A stretch of DNA of 64,000 bases from EB88 sp965199135 (GCA_965199135.1 OZ240685.1:868001-932000); one strand, 5' to 3'. Numbered from the stretch's first letter, positions 14,806-22,798 are shown. Program-made: numbers and translations. Notes: generated by a model from the letters alone, not told the origin.

Positions 14806-15668
14806 CAGTGAAAGCTCCGCATCAGTGCGCCGACAAGCAGGTGCCATCCATCGACCATGAGGAACAGCAAGAGCTTGAGCGGCGTCGAGATGACGACGGG
14901 GGGCAGCTGCATCATGCCGACAGATGTTGTGATCGAAGCAACCACCATGTCCACGATCAGGAAGGGCAGAAACAAGACCGTGCCGATCTGAAAGCCTGCC
15001 TTCAGCTCCGAAAGAATGTAGGCCGGCATCAGCACGCGCAGCGAGAGATCGTCGACCGTGCGTGGACGCGGCTCACCCGAGATCTCAAGAAACAGAGCTG
15101 CATCCTTTTCGCGGACGTAATGTGCCATGAAGTGCCGCATCGGGATGCCCGCGCGCACGACCCCGTCAAGCGGCGTCAGCTTGCCTGCCTGGACCGGCAG
15201 GATGGAATCGCGATAAATCACGGCAGCCACCGGCTGCATGAGAAAGAATGTGAGGATCAGGGAAAGCCCGATCAGCGTCTGGTTTGAGGGCGTGGTCTGC
15301 AGCCCGAGCGCCTGCCGAAGAAAGTGGAACACGATCAGCAATCGTGCAAAGGGAGTGATGCAGAGGAGCAGCGAAGGCAGGAGCGTGATGAGCGTGAGCA
15401 GCACCACGATCGACCACGAGGCCGACGAGCCGCCGAGCCCCGTGATGCGCAGCTCGCCGTCCCGCTGCGCCTGTCGTTCGATCGCAGCCGCGAGTTCATC
15501 GGCTGCGTGCGTGGAGGCAAGGACGTCTCCCCACGGCATGTCCGCGGGGACGACGAGCGACACAGCGGGGGACGCAGCAAGTGTGCGCGCCTGCCCGTTT
15601 GCTGCAGGCAACAGCACGAGCGCGATCAGAAGCGCCCCCCGGGCCGCTGCAAGCACGCGTTGCTTCAC
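14805..15668 (-). CDS. fliP: Flagellar export gate protein FliP
   Basis: A 287-residue FliP with a cleavable-looking signal peptide (ARGALLIALVLLPAANGQA), as in most FliP proteins, and conserved membrane segments: LLTLITLLPSLLLCITPFAR; LLIVFHFLRQALGLQTTPSN; LIGLSLILTFFLMQPV. Later motifs are MRHFMAHYVREKDAALFLEI, LSLRVLMPAYILSELKAGFQ, FLPFLIVDMVVASITTSVGM and MMQLPPVVISTPLKLLLFLM. FliP forms the core of the export channel. The start is a GTG overlapping the fliO stop (GTGA). It lies between fliO and fliQ. Confidence 0.98.
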   Translation of the reverse strand: MKQRVLAAARGALLIALVLLPAANGQARTLAASPAVSLVVPADMPWGDVLASTHAADELAAAIERQAQRDGELRITGLGGSSASWSIVVLLTLITLLPSLLLCITPFARLLIVFHFLRQALGLQTTPSNQTLIGLSLILTFFLMQPVAAVIYRDSILPVQAGKLTPLDGVVRAGIPMRHFMAHYVREKDAALFLEISGEPRPRTVDDLSLRVLMPAYILSELKAGFQIGTVLFLPFLIVDMVVASITTSVGMMQLPPVVISTPLKLLLFLMVDGWHLLVGALMRSFH

Positions 15669-16144
15669 TGATTCTCCTGCTGGTGCCGAGCCCGGTCCAG
15701 TGTTCCCTGAAAGCTGCCCTGCTCCACATGCGAAAGCCGCGAGATCAACACCACATCGTTGGATCCGCCGCCCACAAGGAAGTGTTCCTCGCCCACGCGC
15801 AACACTGCGGCAAAGCGCTTCTCGCCCAATGTCACACGCTCAGCTACAGATAAACTCCGCGTCCGACGCTCCCCAACCCGCGTGCCTGCTTCGCGAAGCG
15901 AGTTGAGCAGGACCCGCGGAAGCTCCGCGACGATGGCGCTGCGCATCCGCTCCACCAGGGAAAAAGCCGCAGGCGATGCTATCTGCCTGACACCATCGGA
16001 GCCCGGCGGCTGAAGCGGCGACTGGACCGGCGATGGCGCGCGCAGCGGCATGCGGAACGCGGACGCCGTGCCCTGCAGGGAAGGAGGGAGAGGTGGTTCG
16101 GGACGCGCAAGCCAGCGCGTAAAAATCGATTGCTGTGTGTTCAT
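15665..16144 (-). CDS. fliO: FliO-like flagellar export assembly protein without membrane segment
   Basis: A 159-residue protein in the fliO position. Its C-terminal part (LSVAERVTLGEKRFAAVLRV; EEHFLVGGGSNDVVLISRLS) matches the small FliO beta domain (lxvvexlxLgxkxxLxlVxvgxxxlLvGxxxxxixll). FliO is a chaperone for FliP assembly and normally has one N-terminal membrane helix. Here the first 100 residues are Pro/Ser-rich with a short amphipathic helix (LVERMRSAIVAELPRVLLNS) but no hydrophobic stretch long enough to span a membrane, so this FliO appears soluble or peripheral. It overlaps fliN and fliP by 4 bases each. Confidence 0.78.
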   Translation of the reverse strand: MNTQQSIFTRWLARPEPPLPPSLQGTASAFRMPLRAPSPVQSPLQPPGSDGVRQIASPAAFSLVERMRSAIVAELPRVLLNSLREAGTRVGERRTRSLSVAERVTLGEKRFAAVLRVGEEHFLVGGGSNDVVLISRLSHVEQGSFQGTLDRARHQQENQ

Positions 16145-16446
16145 GCGAGGTCCGTTATCCGGGCGGCAAGTCGCTCACCCACTACTTCAAATTCAGTCCA
16201 GGCCAGCAGGAGGCCGTTGACGCGCAAGGGAATATCCATGCTTTGGTGGCAGCTGGTTTCGAGAATGTCGCCGGGTGCGAGGTCCAGGAGGGCACGCACA
16301 GTGAACTGCACCACCGGCACATCGAGCGCAAGGGTGCACGGCAGCCAGGGAAGCGCATCCGCGGGTCTGCGCCGCGGTGCCTCCGGCATGTCCGTCGTCC
16401 CTGCCGTGCTGATGGTTGGTTCGGTGACCTGAAGGCCGCTGCTCAT
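16141..16446 (-). CDS. fliN: Flagellar motor switch protein FliN, short form
   Basis: A 101-residue protein consisting of a short tail and a SpoA domain: LPCTLALDVPVVQFTVRALL; LAPGDILETSCHQSMDIPLR; VNGLLLAWTEFEVVGERLAA; ITDL. The pattern matches the FliN C-terminal domain (lxLevpvvxftvrdLLxLxpGdvieT; piplxvngxxlawgEFeVvg). FliN lines the base of the C ring and helps receive the FliH-FliI export complex. It is the first gene of the export/switch operon and overlaps fliO (ATGA). A long FliN/FliY paralogue is encoded downstream of fliM, so the cell has FliM plus two FliN-type proteins. A sigma-54-like promoter lies 75 bases upstream. Confidence 0.88.
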   Translation of the reverse strand: MSSGLQVTEPTISTAGTTDMPEAPRRRPADALPWLPCTLALDVPVVQFTVRALLDLAPGDILETSCHQSMDIPLRVNGLLLAWTEFEVVGERLAARITDLA

Positions 16447-16520
16447 CGTTCAACCCCGTCGAGGCGGCAGCTGCATGGAACCAGGTTCGGTAGCCGTGCA
16501 GCGCCGTCGACGAGGAGCAG

Positions 16521-16537
16521 TGCAAGCCCGGGGCCAA
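16521..16537 (-). promoter_or_regulatory. Candidate sigma-54 promoter of the fliN-to-HDOD operon
   Basis: The minus strand reads TTGGCCCCGGGCTTGCA, a near-perfect sigma-54 core (TTGGCACG-N4-TTGCA): the -24 TTGGC and -12 TTGCA boxes match and the GG-N10-GC spacing is exact. The predicted start is near 16510, 64 bases upstream of the fliN ATG. It would drive fliN, fliO, fliP, fliQ, fliR, flhB, flhA, fliA and the switch genes. This is a motif match only. Confidence 0.72.
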
Positions 16538-16697
16538 AGAAGCAGCGAGGTACCCTTGGTAACGCTTTGCGGCGCTCTTCGCCTCGCATGTGTCGCAGGG
16601 AAAGGCAGCTTTCGCGCAGCGTGGGGAAACAGGCCGTGCTTTCCCAGCCACGGAGCGGCCGGAAGGCTCTCAGAACGTCCCGGCTTTATGAGAGGTC

Positions 16698-16726
16698 TTC
16701 TGAGAGGAACCGCCAGCCTCTCAGAA
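16698..16726. repeat. Hairpin between flgE and fliN, part of a four-copy CTCTCAGAA cluster
   Basis: The 350-base gap 16447-16798 holds no gene. Besides the sigma-54 site it contains a perfect 10-bp inverted repeat, TTCTGAGAGG (16698-16707) and CCTCTCAGAA (16717-16726), with a 9-base loop. A further direct copy CTCTCAGAA lies at 16667-16675 and an inverted variant TATGAGAGG at 16687-16695, so alternative stems are possible. It lies about 70 bases after the flgE stop and may be a terminator or attenuator, but no T-run follows on either strand. Confidence 0.6.
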
Positions 16727-16798
16727 AACCTCCCGATGGTTCATTCGGGCGCCGCTCCGCTGCTCATGGTTCACTCATACGCGCGCAGCCGATGAGAA

Positions 16799-18037
16799 CT
16801 AGCTCTGCATCATGCTGATCGTGGCCTGCTCCACCTGGTCAAAGGTGGTGACGGTCTTCGCGTTCGCCTCATACGCCTGCTGCGCGACGATCATCTTCGA
16901 GAACTCGCTTGCGACGTTCACATTGGACTGCTCGACCGAGCCGCCCGTGATGGTTCCACGTCCGCCGGTGCCGGCGATTCCAACCTCGGCCGGCCCCGAG
17001 CCTGCAGAGACCTGGAACAGGTTGTTGCCGATCTGCTGCAAACCCTGCACGTTCGCGACCGTGGCCACGGCAACCTGGCCGATTGCCATCGTTGTACCCG
17101 TGGAGAAGGTTCCTTCGACCGTGCCGTCCGCGTTGACGGTATAGCTCGTCAGGGAGCCGGAGGCGGTGCCGTCCTGGGCGGTGCTTGCAGTCGCGCTGGC
17201 CAGGTCGCTTTGCGTGATGGTGCCGTTGCCGCTTGTGTCGATCAGCTTCCAGGTCAGGTTCATCGCGCCCGCGCCATCGGCAAAGGTCGGAACAGAAATG
17301 CCGGTGATCGAACCTGTGGGCGAGGTGAGATTGCCGCTGCTGTCGAACGTCATGGTGCCGGTCGCGATTGTAGGGGTGGTCGCGCCGGTGTCAGCTGTTG
17401 GGATCGAGATGTTGTAGGTCCAGGTGTTGGCCGCCGTCTTGGTGTAGTCCACGGTCAGCACATGCGGGCCGCCCAGCGAGTCGAAGACATTGATCGTCGC
17501 GGGCACGGTCGTTCCGACCGAGGACGTGGCATCCAGGTTGGTGTTCATGCTGAAGCTCGTGGTCGCGCTCGCCGGGCTGATCATCCCGGCGCCGATCTGG
17601 AGCGGCTGCACTGCGGCCGCGGTCTGCACCACTCCGTTGGTAGCCGGGTAGCCGAGAATGAGCGAGCCATCGGGCGCGGTGAGCTGCCCGGAGCTGTTGG
17701 TCGTGAAATCGCCCGCGCGGGTGTACGCGATCGTGCCATTCGTCTGCTGGGCCACAAAGAAGCCGTTGCCGGTGAGCGCCATGTTCGATGGAATGCCGGT
17801 CTGGCTCACAGTGCCGCTCGTGAAGTTCGAAGTCGTCGAGGAGGTGGTCACGCCCTCACCAGCCTGGATCGGATCAAGCGCTCCATTGGTGATCCCGGAT
17901 TGCGAGAACACGTCACTGAAGGTCACGTTCTGATCCTTGTACCCATCCGTGTCCACATTGGAAAGGTTCGACGAGATGGCCTGCAGGGCGCTTTGCGTTG
18001 CGTTCAGACCAGAAAGGGGAACCGAGAAAAAAGACAT
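16799..18037 (-). CDS. flgE: Flagellar hook protein FlgE
   Basis: A 412-residue hook protein. N-terminal motif: FFSVPLSGLNATQSALQAIS then NLSNVDTDGYKDQNVTFSDV. Next come MALTGNGFFVAQQTNGTIAY and TRAGDFTTNSSGQLTAPDG, then the variable surface domains rich in Thr/Ser/Gly including the FlgE D2 motif VFDSLGGPHVLTVDYTKT. The C-terminus is GGSVEQSNVNVASEFSKMIV and AQQAYEANAKTVTTFDQVEQ. FlgE polymerises into the curved hook after export; FliK measures its length. It follows flgD immediately (TAAATG), with a GGAGG ribosome binding site inside the end of flgD. Confidence 0.98.
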   Translation of the reverse strand: MSFFSVPLSGLNATQSALQAISSNLSNVDTDGYKDQNVTFSDVFSQSGITNGALDPIQAGEGVTTSSTTSNFTSGTVSQTGIPSNMALTGNGFFVAQQTNGTIAYTRAGDFTTNSSGQLTAPDGSLILGYPATNGVVQTAAAVQPLQIGAGMISPASATTSFSMNTNLDATSSVGTTVPATINVFDSLGGPHVLTVDYTKTAANTWTYNISIPTADTGATTPTIATGTMTFDSSGNLTSPTGSITGISVPTFADGAGAMNLTWKLIDTSGNGTITQSDLASATASTAQDGTASGSLTSYTVNADGTVEGTFSTGTTMAIGQVAVATVANVQGLQQIGNNLFQVSAGSGPAEVGIAGTGGRGTITGGSVEQSNVNVASEFSKMIVAQQAYEANAKTVTTFDQVEQATISMMQS

Positions 18038-18631
18038 TTACTTGCCTCCGAAAAGTGCGTTGAGGTTGCTGAGGTTGAGGGGTGCCTGGTTGCCCGACGC
18101 CGTGTGCGCGGCAAGTGCCGCGGCAAGTGCCGCCTGTTCGCCGGCTACCGTTGCGCCTGCCTGCGCCGGGTCGAGGGACGACGGGGTTGCGGTACCCGCA
18201 GCAGCAGAGCCGGACGCTAGATTGCTGGCAGCCTGGGAAGCAGAGGCAATTCCGGGCGTCGCCCCGTTTCCACTCCCTGTGCCACTTCCCGTGCCGGTGC
18301 CAGAAGTGGTGCTCGTCGTCGGCGTCAGCGCGGAGTTGATGCTGATCAGCTGATCGAGCTGGTTGAGCGAGATCATTTGCCCGACCATCGCGGTCGGATC
18401 CATCGGCTGCGTCGGGTCCTGGTTCTGCAGCTCCTGTACCAGGAGGTTCAAAAACGTGGTGCCGAGATTCCCGGCGGAAAGACTGTTGCTGTCGCTCGTG
18501 CTCGAGCCGGAGGAGCTGGTGCCGGACGTGTCCAGGCTGGTCGCCTTGGCCGCCGGCCCATGCAGTTTCGTTCCCAGCGCACTGAAGAAGGGTGCGGCTG
18601 CGCTTGCGATACCGGAGATTGCTGCTGCCAT
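18038..18631 (-). CDS. flgD: Hook cap/scaffolding protein FlgD
   Basis: A 197-residue FlgD, short of the enterobacterial 230 because it lacks the C-terminal Ig-like/tudor part. The conserved N-terminal core is present: LGTTFLNLLVQELQNQDPTQ, then PMDPTAMVGQMISLNQLDQL (family: FLqLLxaQLknQDPxxPMdnxqfvaQlAqfsqleql). The C-terminal third is low-complexity Ser/Thr/Gly and Ala. FlgD caps the growing hook and is discarded at completion. It lies between fliK and flgE, the normal hook gene order. Confidence 0.92.
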   Translation of the reverse strand: MAAAISGIASAAAPFFSALGTKLHGPAAKATSLDTSGTSSSGSSTSDSNSLSAGNLGTTFLNLLVQELQNQDPTQPMDPTAMVGQMISLNQLDQLISINSALTPTTSTTSGTGTGSGTGSGNGATPGIASASQAASNLASGSAAAGTATPSSLDPAQAGATVAGEQAALAAALAAHTASGNQAPLNLSNLNALFGGK

Positions 18632-18669
18632 GTCTGCTGTACTCCTCGTCGTGCGTTGTTGAAGTGGTT

Positions 18670-20202
18670 TCAGGCGTGAACGTTCAGACGCCCGCTGATG
18701 TCGCCGACTGCGCCATTGAGGCCTGCCGGGGTTGCCGCTGCGCGCACCACGTCATCCGTGGCATACCCATACCGTGTCGTGGGTGCGGCCGAGGAGGGCG
18801 ACCGCGTCTCGGGCTGCTGTCCGCGCGACTCGCCCCCAGCGCCCCCGCCGGCGGTCTGCGCGAGGCTCCCATCTTTCAGCTCGACCCGCGCCGCGTTCCC
18901 GGTGGCGCCGGAGAGTTTCTCCTCCATCGCCGGAAGGTGCGCCAGCAGCGCCTTGCCCAGTTCGCCATGATCCACAGCAATCTGGGCCGCCACGCCGCCT
19001 GAAGCAGAAAGTGAGGTGGAGATTGAAACCGTGCCGAGGTCCGCAGAATGCACCCCTACCCTCATCTCGGTGCCGCTCATCGTGCCCAGTACCCGCGCCG
19101 AGCTCACTGCGGTCAGAGGCGCAGCGGCAGCCGGCTGCGACGGCCCGCCGGCGCCGGCGACCTCCCGCGGTTTCCCGGCAGCTGGTGCTGCGGACGTGCC
19201 GAGTGGAACCATTTCAGGTGGCTGGGTGGCTGCGTGCGCGACTGGGGAGGCTCCCAACGCCAGCCCTTCCGGGAAGGCTGCTGCAGCCGGCGAAACAACG
19301 GAGGCAAGAGGCTGCGCAGCATTGCCACTGGCGCCAGGGCCTGTGTCGCCGGATCCGCTGTTGTTTCCGCCAGCGCTTGCACCTGCATCTCCCTGCGCAG
19401 GCGCTTCGCGCAAAGCAGCTACGGTTGTGGGGCCGGAGCTGCTGTGCACCTTGGCGGTCGTGGAAAGTGCGGGTGCGGGCGCATGCTCATGCGTTGCGGC
19501 CGCAGCGGAAAGCCCGGCGTTTGCAGACAGGGGCGTTCCAACGTGGGACAACGCCGGTGGGTTGGTCGCACCCGCTGCCTCAGTTGATGGCCTGGCGTGG
19601 ACCATGCTGACCGGGATCGCTCCCGCACTGCTGGGCGCAGGCCATCTGGTCTCCGCGACGGTTGCCTGGGCAGACGGTGCCGGGGAGGAGCTGGGCATCA
19701 AGGACGAGAGTTTGGCTGCCGGCGGAGCGACGCTCGACGCTCCGGTGAGGGACCGCAGGGGCAACGCGACAGCCTCGGCCGGGGCTGCGGACGTCGGATT
19801 TGCCGACGCCGGAGAGACGGACGCATCTGAAAGCGCAGTCATCCCGGGCAGTGCCAGCGCAGGCGGCAGCAGGGTGGCGCCGGAAAGTGCCAGAGCCAGC
19901 GCGGCTGGCGCAACCTGAGTGAGAGGCTGTGGCTGAGGCTCCTGCGCGGCGTCCGGGGTGTTTGCAGAGGCAGGTTGCGGCTGATCAGCCTGCTTTTCCT
20001 TGCCACTCTGCCGGGCCGTCGAGGCGGGACCGCCGGCGGTCCTGTTCGGAACACCCTGCAATGCCTGCGCAAACGTCGTCGGTCCTGTACCCGAAGCACC
20101 CTGCCCAGGCTTGCTGCCGCCCGGCGTCACACCGGGTGCCAGGGTAACGGTCGGGAGCGCAGGTACAGGGACCAGGGCGGCGGGTTGTGGCGCGATCTTC
20201 AC
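18670..20202 (-). CDS. fliK: Flagellar hook-length control protein FliK
   Basis: A 510-residue, strongly Ala/Pro/Ser-rich protein with the FliK arrangement: a long low-complexity ruler region and a small C-terminal domain (MRVGVHSADLGTVSISTSLS; GGVAAQIAVDHGELGKALLA; LPAMEEKLSGATGNAARVEL) matching the Flg_hook family. FliK is exported during hook growth and signals FlhB to switch substrate class when the hook is full length. The start is a GTG at 20202 preceded by AAGGA, but a strong sigma-54-like site ends only about a dozen bases upstream, so either the transcript is nearly leaderless or translation begins further downstream. It precedes flgD and flgE. Confidence 0.88.
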   Translation of the reverse strand: MKIAPQPAALVPVPALPTVTLAPGVTPGGSKPGQGASGTGPTTFAQALQGVPNRTAGGPASTARQSGKEKQADQPQPASANTPDAAQEPQPQPLTQVAPAALALALSGATLLPPALALPGMTALSDASVSPASANPTSAAPAEAVALPLRSLTGASSVAPPAAKLSSLMPSSSPAPSAQATVAETRWPAPSSAGAIPVSMVHARPSTEAAGATNPPALSHVGTPLSANAGLSAAAATHEHAPAPALSTTAKVHSSSGPTTVAALREAPAQGDAGASAGGNNSGSGDTGPGASGNAAQPLASVVSPAAAAFPEGLALGASPVAHAATQPPEMVPLGTSAAPAAGKPREVAGAGGPSQPAAAAPLTAVSSARVLGTMSGTEMRVGVHSADLGTVSISTSLSASGGVAAQIAVDHGELGKALLAHLPAMEEKLSGATGNAARVELKDGSLAQTAGGGAGGESRGQQPETRSPSSAAPTTRYGYATDDVVRAAATPAGLNGAVGDISGRLNVHA

Positions 20203-20214
20203 GCCCGTCCTTAG

Positions 20215-20230
20215 TGCAAGGCGGCTGCCA
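20215..20230 (-). promoter_or_regulatory. Candidate sigma-54 promoter of fliK-flgD-flgE
   Basis: The minus strand reads TGGCAGCCGCCTTGCA, with the -24 box TGGCA, the -12 box TTGCA and exact GG-N10-GC spacing. Hook genes fliK/flgD/flgE are sigma-54 dependent in epsilonproteobacteria, so the position makes biological sense. The predicted start falls at about 20204, only two bases before the GTG chosen for fliK, which is a conflict that needs resolving. Confidence 0.6.
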
Positions 20231-20334
20231 TTCCCAGCCTCGCCTTCTGTTCTCGGGCGCCGGGGTAAACCCAGCAGAATGAATGCATTTGGCTGCCTCG
20301 CGGTCAGTGGCCTGCGGGCTACCCGGCAAGACTC

Positions 20335-20371
20335 GGCATGCTTTGCCGGGTGCTACCCGGCAAAGCATGCC
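20335..20371. repeat. Perfect 17-bp inverted repeat at the fliJ 3' end
   Basis: GGCATGCTTTGCCGGGT (20335-20351) and ACCCGGCAAAGCATGCC (20355-20371) form a perfect 17-bp stem with loop GCT; the last base is also the first base of the fliJ stop complement. A partial third copy (GCTACCCGGCAA) lies at 20319-20330. The hairpin is in the 168-base gap between fliJ and fliK and could stop or process the upstream transcript, separating the basal-body operon from the hook genes. No T-run follows, so simple intrinsic termination is uncertain; a REP-like element is an alternative. Confidence 0.75.
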
Positions 20372-20817
20372 TACTTCTCCCGCCGGTGCCGCGCGGCCAG
20401 AAAGGAATCATCGATCGCCTGCTGTTCCCGCTTCGCCTGCGCGGCCGTCCAGGCACCTCGATTGCAGTCGCGAAGCTCGGTGAGCGTGTCGCGACGGACC
20501 AGCGCGTCCCGGTACCTGTCGGACTGCTGCGCACGCAGTTTTTCGAAGATGCCGATCTGCCGCAGAAGCGCCTCCCGCCGTAACCGAAGGTCCGCCCCCA
20601 TGCCGTAGGAGGCATGAAGATGCATTGCCGGCAGCGCTGCCGAGGCAAACACCTGCTGCCGCGAGTTCGCGACCTCACGCAGTTCTGCATCCGTGCGCAC
20701 CACGGCGTCGCGCAATCTGCGAAGCTCGCCCTCGATGCGCTCAAACGCACGCTCTTCTTCCGCGAGCGCGATCTCACGCACACGGAGAACGGTCGCCAGT
20801 GGAAAGCGATAACTCAT
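20371..20817 (-). CDS. fliJ: Flagellar export protein FliJ
   Basis: A 148-residue highly charged, almost wholly coiled-coil protein. The start MSYRFPLATVLRVREIALAE and following EEERAFERIEGELRRLRDAV match FliJ (FrFxLexvLxlRexxExxxq). FliJ is the central stalk of the FliH-FliI-FliJ ATPase complex and links it to the FlhA ring. It begins two bases after the fliI stop. FliJ is poorly conserved, so the assignment also rests on position. Confidence 0.87.
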   Translation of the reverse strand: MSYRFPLATVLRVREIALAEEERAFERIEGELRRLRDAVVRTDAELREVANSRQQVFASAALPAMHLHASYGMGADLRLRREALLRQIGIFEKLRAQQSDRYRDALVRRDTLTELRDCNRGAWTAAQAKREQQAIDDSFLAARHRREK

Positions 20818-20819
20818 GC

Positions 20820-22115
20820 TCAGCCTGGCAGCGCCAGGAGGCGCTCAAGTGTGTCATTGGGCTTGGAGCGCTCGCCGGCACGCTGCTCCAGGAAGCGCTC
20901 GAGTTGTGGCACCACGTCGATCGCGCGATCGAGCAGGGGGTCAGAACCCTTCTGATAGGCGCCAATACGGAGCAGGTCCTCGGAGCGAACATAGCTGGCC
21001 AGGAGCTGGCGAAGCGCCTTTGCCTTGGCCAGGTGAGGCTCCGACACAATCGCGGGCATCAGTCGGCTCAGGCTATCGAGGATTGCGATCGGCGGGTAGT
21101 GGTTGCGCATGGCAAGCGCGCGGTCAAGCACGACGTGGCCGTCGAGCAGCGAACGTACCGTATCAACGACCGGATCCTGCTGGTCGTCGCCCTCCATCAG
21201 CACTGTGTAGAACGCGGTGATGCTGCCCTGCTGAAAATTGCCCGCACGCTCCACCAGCCGCGCCAGCATGGTGAGCACAGAGGGGGTGTAGCCCTTGGCC
21301 GTGGGAGGTTCGCCGGCCGCAAGCCCGATCTCGCGCTGCGCCATGGCAAAACGGGTCAGCGAGTCCACCACCAGCAACACATTCTTGCCGGTGGATGCAA
21401 AATACTCGGCGATCGCCGTGGCGCTCATTGCGGCGCGCAGACGCAAGAGCGGCGACTGGTCGGAGGTGGAGACGACTACGACCGCGCGCCGGCGCCCTTC
21501 GGGCCCGAGCACTTCGAGAAACTCGGCAACCTCTCGTCCACGCTCGCCTACCAGCGCCAGCACCGTGAGGTCCGCAGAGGTGCCCGCGGCCATCATGCCC
21601 AGCAGCGTGCTCTTGCCGACGCCCGAGCCGCCGAAGATGCCCAGCCTCTGCCCACGACCGCACGGCACAAACGCGTCCAGCGCGCGCACACCACAGCACA
21701 GTGCCTCGCGTATCGGTCTGCGGTCGAGCGGGGCCGGGGCGCTTCCATCGACCGGCACCGTTTGATCCGCGCGATACTCCGGCAACCCGTCGAGCGGCGC
21801 GCCGGTCGCGTCGATCACGCGGCCCAGCATCTCGCGCCCAACGCGAATCGAAGGCCTGCGCCCACGCGCGACCACATGGTTGCCGAAGCGAATGCCGAGC
21901 GGCCGTTCAAGCGTCATTGAGAGCATCGTCGACTCGCGAAAGCCAACCACCTCGCCGGCATAGGAACCATCCGCGCCCTGCACCTCGCAGGCTTCGCCGA
22001 CCGAGCAGAAAGGGCCGGCTGACTCGATCAGGTTGCCCGCGACCTGGAGCACGCGCCCGGTCCATCGCACGGTGCCTAGCTGCGCGAGCAGATCGAAGTA
22101 GGAAGCAAGCGGCAT
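20820..22115 (-). CDS. fliI: Flagellum-specific ATPase FliI
   Basis: A 431-residue FliI/YscN-type ATPase. The N-terminal beta-barrel is followed by MLGRVIDATGAPLDGLPEYR, the Walker A loop GGSGVGKST at residues 162-170, GERGREVAEFLEVLG, and the Walker B region VLLVVDSLTRFAMAQREIGL. The type III signature ALAAGEPPxxKGYTPSVLTML appears here as GLAAGEPPTAKGYTPSVL. It hydrolyses ATP to unfold and release export substrates. The frame runs to 22304, but the ATG at 22115 with a GGGAG site directly after the fliH stop gives the family length and correct N-terminus. Confidence 0.97.
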   Translation of the reverse strand: MPLASYFDLLAQLGTVRWTGRVLQVAGNLIESAGPFCSVGEACEVQGADGSYAGEVVGFRESTMLSMTLERPLGIRFGNHVVARGRRPSIRVGREMLGRVIDATGAPLDGLPEYRADQTVPVDGSAPAPLDRRPIREALCCGVRALDAFVPCGRGQRLGIFGGSGVGKSTLLGMMAAGTSADLTVLALVGERGREVAEFLEVLGPEGRRRAVVVVSTSDQSPLLRLRAAMSATAIAEYFASTGKNVLLVVDSLTRFAMAQREIGLAAGEPPTAKGYTPSVLTMLARLVERAGNFQQGSITAFYTVLMEGDDQQDPVVDTVRSLLDGHVVLDRALAMRNHYPPIAILDSLSRLMPAIVSEPHLAKAKALRQLLASYVRSEDLLRIGAYQKGSDPLLDRAIDVVPQLERFLEQRAGERSKPNDTLERLLALPG

Positions 22116-22117
22116 CC

Positions 22118-22798
22118 CTACTCCCGCGGTGTCTGCGCCAGCACGTCGAAGAAGCCTTGCTCGACTTCCTTGAGCTGCGCGGCAATCGAATAGTTGGCGG
22201 CGCCCAGCTCGGTCTCGAGAAGGCAATCGCCGCGCTCGAGCGTGGGGTCCTCCACCACAGCCGCAGACACGGCAAGCGATGCTGCGGCGAAGTGCGCGCG
22301 CCACTTGGCCGCGTCATCCGGGTGCACACGCACCTGGACCCCGGTGTTCTCCTGGAGCTGGTTCAAGGCCAGCTGCACAAGCGCCGCAACAAGCAAGGGA
22401 TCAACCTGCGCCTCGCGATGCAGGATCTTGGCTGCGATCGAAAGCGCCAGCCGTACAACCTCTGTCTCCACGCTGCTGAAGTAGCTTTTGCGCTCCGCTT
22501 CGAAGCGGTTGAGCGCCGAGGAGATGCGCGCGGCCTCCTCGGCTGCCTTGCGCGCATACTCATCGCGCAGACGGGCCTCTGCAGCAGTCGCTCCCTCGCT
22601 GCGGGCCGCCTGCAGGCGCGCGGCGAGCTCTGCTTCGGTAAGCTCCACTTCGGCGCGCGGACGCACCTCGGGTTCGGGGGTGCCGGGCGGCTTGATCCGC
22701 GGCAACGCCGGCACGCTCATGTCGCGATACTGGAAAGCCGTTACCGGCGCAACCGGAACCCCCGGAAGCGCGCTGCTGCGGTCATACGACATATTCAT
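22118..22798 (-). CDS. fliH: Flagellar export apparatus protein FliH
   Basis: A 226-residue FliH: Pro-rich N-terminus, an Ala/Glu/Arg coiled coil (EAELAARLQAARSEGATAAE; EYARKAAEEAARISSALNRF) with several AxxxA/GxxxG-type steps, and a C-terminal domain (VVRLALSIAAKILHREAQVD; VQVRVHPDDAAKWRAHF; ERGDCLLETELGAANYSI) matching the FliH/HrpE consensus. FliH anchors and regulates FliI at the C ring via FliN. The first ATG overlaps the end of fliG by 17 bases; another ATG two codons later reduces this to 11. It precedes fliI. Confidence 0.93.
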   Translation of the reverse strand: MNMSYDRSSALPGVPVAPVTAFQYRDMSVPALPRIKPPGTPEPEVRPRAEVELTEAELAARLQAARSEGATAAEARLRDEYARKAAEEAARISSALNRFEAERKSYFSSVETEVVRLALSIAAKILHREAQVDPLLVAALVQLALNQLQENTGVQVRVHPDDAAKWRAHFAAASLAVSAAVVEDPTLERGDCLLETELGAANYSIAAQLKEVEQGFFDVLAQTPRE

